Positions 35,294 to 44,757 of a stretch of 64,000 nt of DNA are shown here, one piece after another. Numbering within the stretch: the first letter of the stretch is position 1; the number at the start of each line of letters is the position of its first letter. Location: contig NC_088936.1 of assembly GCF_033473495.1 (NCBI RefSeq), positions 4,092,001-4,156,000 of the forward strand, in the 5' to 3' direction. Under the pieces are notes generated by a model. The model made no database searches. It saw only the letters and a program-made list of their open reading frames with translations, and was not told the origin of the DNA. Source of the DNA: Cercospora beticola (taxonomy: Eukaryota > Ascomycota > Dothideomycetes > Mycosphaerellales > Mycosphaerellaceae). The translations under genes and the position numbers were made by a program.

Positions 35294-37727
35294 CTATTCC
35301 ACAATACAAAGCGTCGTTCCTTCATTCACGGCGTCCTGTTCCTGTACCTTTGACTGAAACGTGCCATCAACTGCCGCGTTAATGCTGATCTCCATTTTCA
35401 TAGATTCCACAACGATCAATTTCTCTCCTGCTTTGACGCTGTCGCCATCCTTTTTGAGTACCGAGAGGATCTTGCAGGGCATTGGCGCAGTTACGATTCT
35501 CAGCTTCTCTCCTGTACCTCCTTCACTGGCTTCCCGCAAGTGTTCGAAATAAGATAGGACACTGAAGCAGGAGAGATCGACCCAGGTGCCAAGGTGAGGA
35601 AGATGGCACATGGCTCTGATTCCAGTTCCCGTATGTGTGATGCTGGAGGAGCTTGTGTCTTCTCGCTCTGTGGCCATCTCGATTGGATAGTTCACACCAT
35701 TGATGGAGACGCGGAGCGTGGCGTGTAGCCAAGATGCCGCCCCTGATCTGACAGTACGGACAGTAGATGAATTGATCGCGATGCTGTGCGTCACCTCCCC
35801 AGGAAGGCTGCCACTTCTCATGGCGTTGCTCAAAGTGTTGTAGATCGCAGCCGCGTTAGCAGGCGACTTGGTGAGGCCGCCTGCTTTGGGAAGAGGCGCT
35901 ATCAGTCCATCGAAGCGTGCGCCTTTGTCTCGACTTCCCTTGGAGTCCCATGAACAGACAAATGGCTGCATGTTCGCGTCGGCGTCTGGCATGAGAACAA
36001 TTCTGCGCTGTGCGCGATTGACTCTATCATAGTTCTGATTTCTGAAACCAGATCCGACTTTGGCGAAAGCTCTTCCGGAACTACGTGATTGCGGCAGATA
36101 TTGCGGCAGCGCACTGAGAATGTATCCCGCGACCAATGGTAGACTGGCGACTAAATGGGCGGCAGCTCGCTGGTTCGACGGAGCCAGCAATGCAGGGAGG
36201 TTTTGTGGGATAAATGATGTGGTATAGCCAGGATATGAGAAGCCAGGGTTGAGTAGACATTTCTGGAGAAACTGCTGATTTGTTCTTACACCGATGCAAG
36301 CAGTTTCAGCGAGGACCCGAGCCAGTTGGTTTCGTGCCTGTCCTCTCGTCGGTGCCCAGACTACAATTTTGGCGATCATTGGATCGAAGTGGATGGAGAT
36401 TTGCGATCCGCTTTGGACACCGGTCTCGAAGCGAATGTGTCTAGACTCTGCCTCCGATAGTTTCGCGGGCTGCCAAAGCCTGATGGTGCCCGTCTGCGGA
36501 AAGAAGTCTCGGCTGGGATCCTCAGCGCATAGTCGGCATTCGATTGCATGACCTACTTGCTGAATCGCTTGGAGTCGAGGAAGCGACGAGAGGTCTCCAC
36601 CTGCCGCTACAAATAACTGTAACGATACGATGTCCAACCTGGTGACCTCCTCGGTAATGGGATGCTCGACCTGTAAACGGGTGTTCACTTCGAGGAAGTA
36701 AAATTTCCCAGTCTGCACGTCAAAAACGAATTCCACGGTACCAGCGTTCTCGTAGCCGAGTAGTTTCGCTACGCGGACGGCGGCTTCACTCATTTCTTGG
36801 CGCTTGGCGGCATCGAGCCACGGCGAAGGCGTCTCTTCGATCACTTTCTGGTGACGTCGCTGAACTGAGCACTCCCGTTCCCCGAGACTGTACACATTGC
36901 CATGCTTATCGCCGATGATTTGAATCTCAATGTGCTTGCCCGCTTCGATATACTTCTCCAGAATACAGTCGCTGGAACCAAAGAATCGGGCAGCTTCAGA
37001 TTGGGCTGTGCGAAGTTCTCCAGGAAATGCGGACGCTTCGCGGACAATGCGCATGCCCTTTCCTCCGCCACCTGCTGAAGCCTTCAACATGACGGGATAC
37101 CCCATCTCGTCCGCGAATCGCTGAAGGTCGTCGACATTTTGACTTGCTCCGAAGGCACCGGGTATCAACGGCACTCTAGAATCATGTTCCCGCAAATAGG
37201 CTTTTGCTGATCTTTTGTCGCCCAACGTGGACATCGCATGGGAGCTTGGCCCTATGAATGCAATCCCTGCCTCCCGTACAGCAGTTGCAAAGGCCGCATT
37301 CTCGCTGAGGTATCCGTAACCTGGGTGAACAGCGTCCGCTCCAGTACTGAGCGCAGTCTGAATCAAAAGGCTGATGTTGAGGTATGGATTGCCACCTTTC
37401 TGATCGATTGCTCCCAGTCCGATGGCCTCGTCAGCTTCGAGAATGTGTTTGGAAGTCGCATCCCTAAGCAAAGACGGTCAGCAGTAGTCAACGTAGGACT
37501 ATGCATTCCTTGAAATCAATTACACACTCGTCGACATATACGGCGATCGTTGTCACGCCGAGCTTCCGACAAGTTTCAGCTATTCGACATGCTATCTCTC
37601 CACGATTTGTTATCAACACTCGTCGGATCCTTCGTTGTTCATCGTCATCGAGGGGGATAGGCGCAATGTATAGTGCAGCCGGCTCGGTCGACGAGATCGC
37701 CAGGCCTGAAGTTTTCGACATTGCCAT
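35294..37727 (-). CDS. Biotin-dependent acyl-CoA carboxylase alpha subunit (biotin carboxylase + biotin carrier)
   Basis: This is the ATP-dependent biotin-carboxylating half of the carboxylase. Exons are 37528-37727 and 35294-37463 (64-bp intron with a CTGAC branch site); 789 aa. The order is an N-terminal BC domain ([15 protein letters not shown]), then the ATP-grasp loop [13 protein letters not shown]. The catalytic strand [17 protein letters not shown] follows, then the BC C-terminal domain and a linker. A C-terminal biotinyl domain contains VESMKMEI, in which the Lys is the biotin attachment site. This is the architecture of MCC alpha. An in-frame ATG at 37814 would add 29 residues; neither start gives a convincing mitochondrial presequence. 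It ends CIVE, with no PTS1, so peroxisomal import would need piggy-backing on beta. It is tail-to-tail with beta and head-to-head with the dehydrogenase. Confidence 0.92.
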
Positions 37728-38019
37728 TCGATTGTGTGTGTATGATAACTCTTTGACGATAGTACTGAACAGATCGAAGGCTGGCGTAGTACAGGTGTGT
37801 TCAATGCCGTACATACCAAAACCTACAACCCTGAGCGTGGCACACGGAATTGCCGTTTTTGGCTAGAAACGCGGTCCGTGTGGGGACGGTCGGAGACGGC
37901 CCCAGAATGTGAGTTACTCTGGGCTTCGATCTTGGCAACGCGTCGGCAGCCAGCATGTAGATGACTTGGACATCGTGGGCGAACACCTCTGCCGACTACC
38001 AGAAGCGACCGCTTGAACA
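37728..38019. promoter_or_regulatory. Bidirectional promoter carboxylase alpha / acyl-CoA dehydrogenase
   Basis: A 292-bp head-to-head gap with CGG-AATTG-CCG at 37845-37855 and CGGTCCG at 37872-37878. The latter, in the 8-mer CGGTCCGT, is also found in the promoter of the lyase-hydratase gene. These are plausible sites for the cluster's Zn2Cys6 factor; this is inference. Confidence 0.4.
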
Positions 38020-39475
38020 ATGTCGAAACGCACACGGATACCGTATGCAGAGCCACTATGGCTCAGCCGCGGCACTTCGCCGTTCTACAACGAGTCGCAT
38101 CGACATTTGCAACGGGAGGTTCGCAAATACGTCGATGGCCATTTACTTCCGTTCGCGGATCAATGGGAGACTGAAGGTGTTGTACCAAAAGAGGTGAGTA
38201 CTTCGCGGCGCCAAAGATCCCAGATTTCTTGCTCTCAGTCGAAAATGGACGCTGAATTTTTCTTCGACAGGTCATCGCGGAGCATTCGCGATTGGGTTAT
38301 CAAGCAGCAGCAGTATACCCTCTCGCAAGGGCGCAGCTCAATGGCCAGCGTCTGCCTGGCGATATCGATCCAGAGCACTGGGATGGTTTCCATGATCTGG
38401 TTGTGATAGACGAGATAGCACGAATAGGCTATCTCGGTGTTATCTGGGCGCTGACTTGTGGTAACTCCATTGGAGCCCCTCCGCTCGTGGTATATGGTAA
38501 TGAAGAGCAGAAGCGGAAGTACTTGCCGTCAGTCCTGAGTGGGAGCACGAGGTTTTGTCTCGCCGTGACGGAGCCAGATGGTCAGTTAGACGGTGCATAT
38601 ACACCAACAAATGCTGACATTTGGCGCAGCTGGATCCGATGTTGCAGGCATTACCACTACCGCGGTCCGTCAGGGTGACAAATACATTGTCAATGGCGCC
38701 AAGAAATGGATAACAAATGGGTCGTTCGCGGACTACTGTACTGCTGCGGTGCGCACTGGTGGACCAGGCAAGGATGGAGTGTCTGCGTTGATCATTCCGT
38801 TGACTGCGCGAGGCGTGACGCGTAAGAAAATCAACAATTCTGGCGTTCTTTCGAGTGGTGAGTGGGCTGTCTTGGAGTATCGCGCGCACCAGATACTGAT
38901 GGCGTATCATCGCAGCCTCCACATACATCGAATTCGATGACGTTGAAGTGCCAGTGGAGAACTTGTTGGGTCAAGAGAATCGCGGATTTGGGATCATCAT
39001 GTCCAACTTCAACCACGAACGGTTGTGGCTAGGCGCCACGAGTCTGCGGCTCGCGCGGTGTTGTATTGAAGATGCCTATCAGTACGCAGCGGTACGTGAG
39101 ACATTCGGAAAGCCACTGCTGGACAATCAGATGATCCGGAGCAAGTTCAGTGCGAGCGGGAGAAAGGTGGAGTCGGCACATGCTCTCATGGAGCAGCTGG
39201 TATATCTCAATTCGGAAGCCCAGCGCAAAGGCGTAGACGCGCAGCTTGGAGGGCAGTTCGCGAACTTCAAAGTGCTGGCAGCACAGACGCTGGAGTTCGT
39301 GAACAGGGAGGCCCAACAAACCATGGGCGGTCTGGGCTATTCCAAAGGAGGTCGGGGAGGACGCGTGGAACAGATCAGCCGAGACGTGCGCGTCATGGTG
39401 GTCGGCGGTGGTAGTGAAGAGATTCTGGCGGATTTGGCCATTGTGCAAGAGGTTCGTGGATTGAGTAAGTTGTGA
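38020..39475 (+). CDS. Acyl-CoA dehydrogenase, isovaleryl-CoA-type active site, PTS1 end
   Basis: An FAD enzyme introducing the alpha,beta double bond. Four exons: 38020-38193, 38271-38580, 38630-38857 and 38916-39475 (introns 77, 49, 58 bp); 423 aa. Motifs are LAVTEPDAGSDVAGITTTA (FAD/substrate loop), NGAKKWITNG, RETFGKPLLDNQ and QQTMGGLGYSKGG. The glutamate that is catalytic in most family members (EGT motif near the C-terminus) is replaced: the segment reads VVGGGSEEI. Instead a Glu occurs in FNHERLWLG (Glu272), where isovaleryl-CoA dehydrogenase keeps its base. The protein ends RGLSKL, a perfect SKL peroxisomal signal. There is no mitochondrial presequence. In the cluster it would produce the enoyl-CoA for the carboxylase. 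Confidence 0.92.
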
Positions 39476-39886
39476 GTGAGTGCAGTTTGGTGGAAGAAGA
39501 GCAATGCTCGGATAAGGGATGGAATGGCCCGTTCCGTTCTCAATGAAGGTTGATGGGGCGGGTCGTGAATTAATTGACGACCTCAAGACCACTTCAGCTC
39601 CCACTTCTGTCTTTCGTCCTCGCCCAACACAACACGGATGTGATATATGAAAACGCATTCTAGCCCCGTGGAGACCATTCTTCGAAACTCTGATTCTTCA
39701 GTTCTTCTCCTCCTTCTGTTCCAGCTAACGCCTCGATTGCCGTATGTCCAGGCCTCTGACGTGACTGGACGTGGCAATGCGGCTGTGGCAAACAACCAGC
39801 GCTACCCCACCTCTGCCTCCGCCATACTAGATCTGTGAAGCCTCGCAACAGCCTGGCCACTCTGTCTTCACTTCTGCCGTTCGAAC
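39476..39886. promoter_or_regulatory. Promoter of the cluster Zn2Cys6 gene
   Basis: A 411-bp gap between two plus-strand genes. No inverted CGG triplet of the kind seen in the other cluster promoters was found. Nothing else is recognised. Confidence 0.35.
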
Positions 39887-42244
39887 ATGTCGCGTAACGG
39901 CGAGCCGGAGGCTAAGCGTGTTCGCCAAGCATGTCTGAACTGCAGGTGTGTCAGAATCCCCTCACCGGGCACGACAGATGCAGCCATGTCAACGGTGAAG
40001 GTTGAGGCTACGAGGATATTGTATTGATGATGATAACAGGAGGAAGAAAACACGCTGCCCGGGTGAGCGCCCGGCGTGTGCATTCTGCGTGCGGCTAGGT
40101 CAGGCATGTCGCTACGCAGATGCGCCATCTGCCGCAACCATCTCCGTGCAACATGCTGTGGAAAAGGACTTCGCTGCAGCACATTCGTCCCTTAATACTG
40201 GCAGCTCCTTCCAAGCCATAAGTTTCCCGTCCGCTATTGGAGAGTCGAGTACGCCTTTTGCCTACGGCAATGGACAGTGGGAAGGCGATCCCGAGGAAAC
40301 CGAACGCCCCATGCCGGTGCCACAGCGTTTGCCGCAGGCAATGGAGTCATCAAGTCCGATCTTGCATACTGTCTCTCGTGATATTGCCAACCAAGCGGCG
40401 GACCGCGCCACACGGTGAGGCCATCTTGTTTCTGAATCTCGAAGGCATCGCGCGTGACTAATGGATGGCGTGCAGCTTCGAAGAACGACCACCGGAACAT
40501 GTCATTGCCAAACTAACAGACGTGTACTTCTCGAATTGCCAAAACCAGCCATATTGCTTGTTCCACGAGGCTAACATGCGTCGACGGCTTCAGATCGGCG
40601 ATCTGCCAGAACATCTGCTGCTTGCATTCGCTGCAACTGCTGCACGTTATAGCCGAGACGATTATTTCAAACCGGACCCACTGGTGGCGGTCGCAAGCTA
40701 TGCAAAGAAGTCATGGGCTATCCTCAAGAACCGAGTGCTTGACGGCGATCCTTGCACCGATCTTGACAGTGTGCAAGCCCCAGTCCTGCTTGCGATCATA
40801 GACTTCGTTGGTAAGTCCCGGACTTTAGATGTTCAAGGCTTGTGCACCAGCATTTGAGCTGACAGTCTGGCTTTTAGCTGGCCGACCGCGACAGGGCTGG
40901 GTCAAAACTGGCTTGGCCATTCGGTTTGTGCAAGATCTGAAGCTCAACGCAGAGCCTGACGCATCCATACCAGTCTGGCAGCAAGAAGAACGCCGGCGAG
41001 TCTTCTGGTCGGTATATTTATTGGATAGCTTCTTCGCTTGCGGTCGGAGTTGGCCCGTCTCTATTGTCGACTCTGACTGCACCGTCAGACTCCCCTGTGT
41101 TGAGGAATCGTTCCGTTTGGGATCACATCGAAATGATGCGCCTACCTTGGCTGTCTTGGACAAACCATGGCAGTCAGAGACAGCACAGTCACTCGACAAC
41201 TTTGCCATCTCGGCACTCACGGCTTCATTGCTCGGGCGTACCGTGAAGATTTCGTCCTTGGAGGACATCCCCACAGTGCCATGCTGGGATCCACAGAGCG
41301 GATTCGCGAAGCTCAGTAGTCTGCTCATGAGTTTTGAAAGCAGACATGCCACAGGGTCCGAGAACCCGACTCAACACATCAACGAGCTCTATGGCACTTA
41401 CGAAGGCTATGACCGGCAGCGAGTCGGTTCCTTCGTATGGGCCCGAAGTCTGTACCACTTTTGTGGTGCCCTACTTTATCGGCCTAGTCACTTATACAAT
41501 CATCGTTGGCGCTGGGGCAACATTTTTCCCCCAAGCTTTGCCAGAGATGGTTTGGATCGCTGCCAACGGCACTGTGCGCAGCTTACTGACGTTCTGAAGA
41601 CAGTGCAACACACCGGATGTTGCGCTCGTGGAAGCTCACTAGGTTACATTGCAGCTTGCATTGCTTCTATTCACAAGTTGTTCCTGCACTCACCAGATGA
41701 GAACACAGTGACCAAGGCAGCTGAAGGTTTGGAGACATGCCTGAAGTTCTTGGAGCACTCTCATCAGAATTGGGCCCATCTCAAGCCAATGGTAAGCGAC
41801 TCACCCGAGCTCACAACTTGCACACTCCCTTCATGTCCCGCACGTTGATTCACATGCGTCATCGATTTGTGCTGAGCGGTAAGACAGAAACTGGCTATCA
41901 ACGAGTTCAACATCGACCCAGCACTCGCGCGACTTCTTGTTGATTCGACACTCCCCGCGACGATCGAAATGGACAAAGCTCAGCGCGACATCCTTGAATT
42001 TGTGCTCGACTACGTATGGCTGAGTGATGTCACCCGTGCACCTGCTTCGGCGATACCTCCATCTGACTCCAGTCTCAACCAAGGAGACTGGAATTCTTTG
42101 CTGAACTTTGACGGGCTTCTGTCACCTGTGAACTTCGTAGGCGGAGATCTCAGCCCGGAAATGTCACAACACCGCAGTCAGGAGGGACTTGACGACACAG
42201 CGGGTTTGCTTTCTGGACATGATCAAATCACAATGGCTTGCTAG
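39887..42244 (+). CDS. Zn2Cys6 transcription factor with fungal-specific domain (probable cluster regulator)
   Basis: Five exons: 39887-39945, 40040-40414, 40476-40810, 40878-41791 and 41888-42244 (introns 94, 61, 67, 96 bp); 679 aa. The first intron splits the zinc cluster. Joined, it reads CLNCRRKKTRC, PACAFC and GQAC, i.e. C-x2-C-x6-C-x6-C-x2-C-x6-C at about residues 16-43, preceded by the basic AKRVRQ. The fungal-specific transcription factor domain follows, with GRPRQGWVKTGLAIRFVQDLKLN and EERRRVFWSVYLLDSFFACGRSWP. The C-terminus is acidic and Ser-rich and may activate transcription. It lies downstream of the dehydrogenase in the same orientation and closes the cluster, so control of the five enzyme genes is the likely role (inference). 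Confidence 0.88.
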
Positions 42245-43377
42245 CATTCTGCTGCAGGCATTGAGGACCACCGTCTGTGTCGGAGCAGCAACAATGACGC
42301 AGATTCTTGGCAGGAGCGGACTTGACTGCAGCTCTTGCATTTCAGACCGATGCGGTCTCTAATTTCCGCTCCAGTGTTAGTCAACGTGGTCGATCCACCT
42401 ACGTTTGTGCACCATGCTGTCCTCAACACACCCGGAGCGCCAGGACCGACATCATCAGATTGTTGTGCAAGCGGGCTATTGTTGCCGCGCCTTGAGGCCC
42501 ATACCTGTTGGTTTTTTGCTCCACACGGTATGATCTGCTTTGCTGTGCGGCTGAGACAGCTTCAAGATCGCTATGTTCGTGTGGTGAAATCCACGTCACA
42601 AGCTCAGTCCAGAACTTTCGATAGAAAGCCATCGCTGACTGTAAACGAGCACAATACAAGTTCTGATCAGCCTGGCGGAAGTGCAGTCCGGCCACGTTGA
42701 GAACAGAGAGGAATTATAAGGCGGGATGCGCGGCTCGCTCAGCTGACCGGGCGGCCTCTAATACTTACGCCAGCTCAACGTGACAAAGACAGCCCATTGG
42801 GCGCCAGAACATCCAATGCGTCAAACCTGCATGACGATGCCAGCGCGCTCCTCTGCACAGCTGTGAACGATGATTCTTCATAAGCCGTGTCCATCCGTGC
42901 AGGCAGCAGGGCGGAAAGTGCGTTGGCAGGGCTGTACGCAGGGTCACTGGCGACAATAAGCATAAATCAACCACGATCTCGCATGTTCGAAACGTGGAAC
43001 CAACCACATGGTGTACCTTCAGAGATCTGCAGCCGCAATGAGCAGCATTCATGAATGGCGGTTCATAAAAATACCAGGTCCAGGTTTCCAGCGCCTCACC
43101 GCTCAAGGGCTGTGCCGCCTCATTCTATAGATCTGCTCTTTCGAAAGCTATCGCGAACCGCTGCAGGATCACCTCGGTCGCCTCATTCCAGACTGCCTCC
43201 TGCTTGCTCCTTGGTGCCCCGCAATGCATTGGCACTCTTACATAGGTCTGTCCCGTGCTACCAGAGCTCGATTGATCCATAGCTCATCGATGGGAAGAAC
43301 TCTGAAGTACGTTTCAACTGAGTGCGCCATTGCTCCTTACTGAGATGTCTTAGCGAAGCACCTGACCCACAAGCGCC
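42245..43377. other. Intergenic region beyond the cluster
   Basis: 1.13 kb with only short frames of no recognisable character. It probably holds the promoter of the membrane protein that follows. Confidence 0.35.
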
Positions 43378-44520
43378 ATGCAACTGGTAACCACAGGAGT
43401 GGAAGGTCTCTCGGAGGATGCCATCACAATCTCACCACGGCTGGAGTCCGTGAGCAGGACGACACGTTCCTTTTTTGGGTACATGGCATGCCGGGAAACG
43501 ATGACCTACTCGGGCGAGGCGGAAACGTCGAAGAAACAGTTGACACGTCTCAAACGGGACAGACAAGAAAACCCCATTGCGTTCTGGGTCAGTGAGGACC
43601 TGCAATGGGACCCTCACGTGCAGCCCAAGACGAGCCAGAAGGATGCCAGATTTCCAGAGGAGAGCAACAGTCCCTCAAGCACGGCATCACGTCCTAGGAT
43701 TGGGAGAAAGGCCCAGTTGGCGCACCAATGGCGCGTGTTTGTGCACTCAGCCCCTGCTGATCTTGGAGGGATTGCCATGGCCTTGACGAGCGTATTCTTT
43801 CGGAGACGCCTTCTCCTTCTGCCGCTCTTCGTGTGCATAGCCGCCGGGCCCGTCGACGACACTTGGCCCGGAGCTCATGGTCTTCCCCCAGCGGATACTA
43901 CAGAACAGGGCTTACTATGGCTGTGGCGTCTCCTGCGTCCTCTACTGCCACTTCCGATCAACATCGCCGGACTGATCTGGTCCGGGGTCCTGCTCATGAG
44001 ACGCGTCAAAGCCAAAGCACCTTGCGGGAAATTCTCCATGCTTTTCTTCTTCATCACTATCAGCGGTCCGGTCACCTTGGCCATTTGCTATGGAATTTCC
44101 ACACCCGATGACCGCGACCTGGCAGTGATGACATCCATCTGCCTGTTCTTTGCATATCCTTTCGCGACCCATCTCGGATGCCTTTTGGTCCACAATGTCC
44201 GCATCTACACAGTCTATGTGCTGGCACTTGTGCTGACCTGCATGTTGGTCTTACCAACGCTTGAAAGGCGTATCCATGATGGAGAAGCACGTCGATTGCT
44301 CAATGTGCTCCGATCTCCACTGTTCGTCCTTCTAGCGTTTCTTGGGTTCCAGATGGCACATCTTTGTGTTTTACAGAACCCTCTCCGCGATTGCTCTCTG
44401 CGCAGTCCCTTGCGGGGCCTTCGAGGCGCTGTACGGCAAGACTGTCGGCCTTTGATGGGAAGCGAGCAAGACGACATCGCCAGCGAAGACATATTGCTGG
44501 ATGACCGATCGCACGCTTGA
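43378..44520 (+). CDS. Multi-pass membrane protein of unknown family
   Basis: A single uninterrupted frame of 380 aa, starting in a good context (gcgccATGc). The first 130 residues are hydrophilic and presumably cytosolic. Hydrophobic segments at about 143-158, 188-208, 219-240, 250-272, 276-293 and 312-332 suggest five or six membrane spans. The short loops are rich in Arg/Lys on one side (LLMRRVKAKAP, LERRIHDGEARR). The tail is charged and ends in an acidic stretch (SEQDDIASEDILLDD). No signal peptide, transporter or enzyme motif is recognised. It probably belongs to a lineage-restricted family. It lies just outside the catabolic cluster; a transport role for it is only a guess. Confidence 0.6.
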   Translation: MQLVTTGVEGLSEDAITISPRLESVSRTTRSFFGYMACRETMTYSGEAETSKKQLTRLKRDRQENPIAFWVSEDLQWDPHVQPKTSQKDARFPEESNSPSSTASRPRIGRKAQLAHQWRVFVHSAPADLGGIAMALTSVFFRRRLLLLPLFVCIAAGPVDDTWPGAHGLPPADTTEQGLLWLWRLLRPLLPLPINIAGLIWSGVLLMRRVKAKAPCGKFSMLFFFITISGPVTLAICYGISTPDDRDLAVMTSICLFFAYPFATHLGCLLVHNVRIYTVYVLALVLTCMLVLPTLERRIHDGEARRLLNVLRSPLFVLLAFLGFQMAHLCVLQNPLRDCSLRSPLRGLRGAVRQDCRPLMGSEQDDIASEDILLDDRSHA

Positions 44521-44757
44521 TTTTCTTTTGGAGTTTGCGAATCTGGCCATGGCACCAGAAGGATCTTGCCATGTCTTTTGAATGATCTGTTTCATTTGCT
44601 AGGCGTTGACGGCGATTGTTCACTGTAGCGTCCGTAATCACGGAGCCAAGATATATATCTCTGCACCACTAGTGCGGCTGTGGTAGATACGACGATGGGC
44701 TGTGCGCAAAACGCAGCCTTCTTTCCGTGTACATTCATTGGGTCGTGCCTGTGCCGT

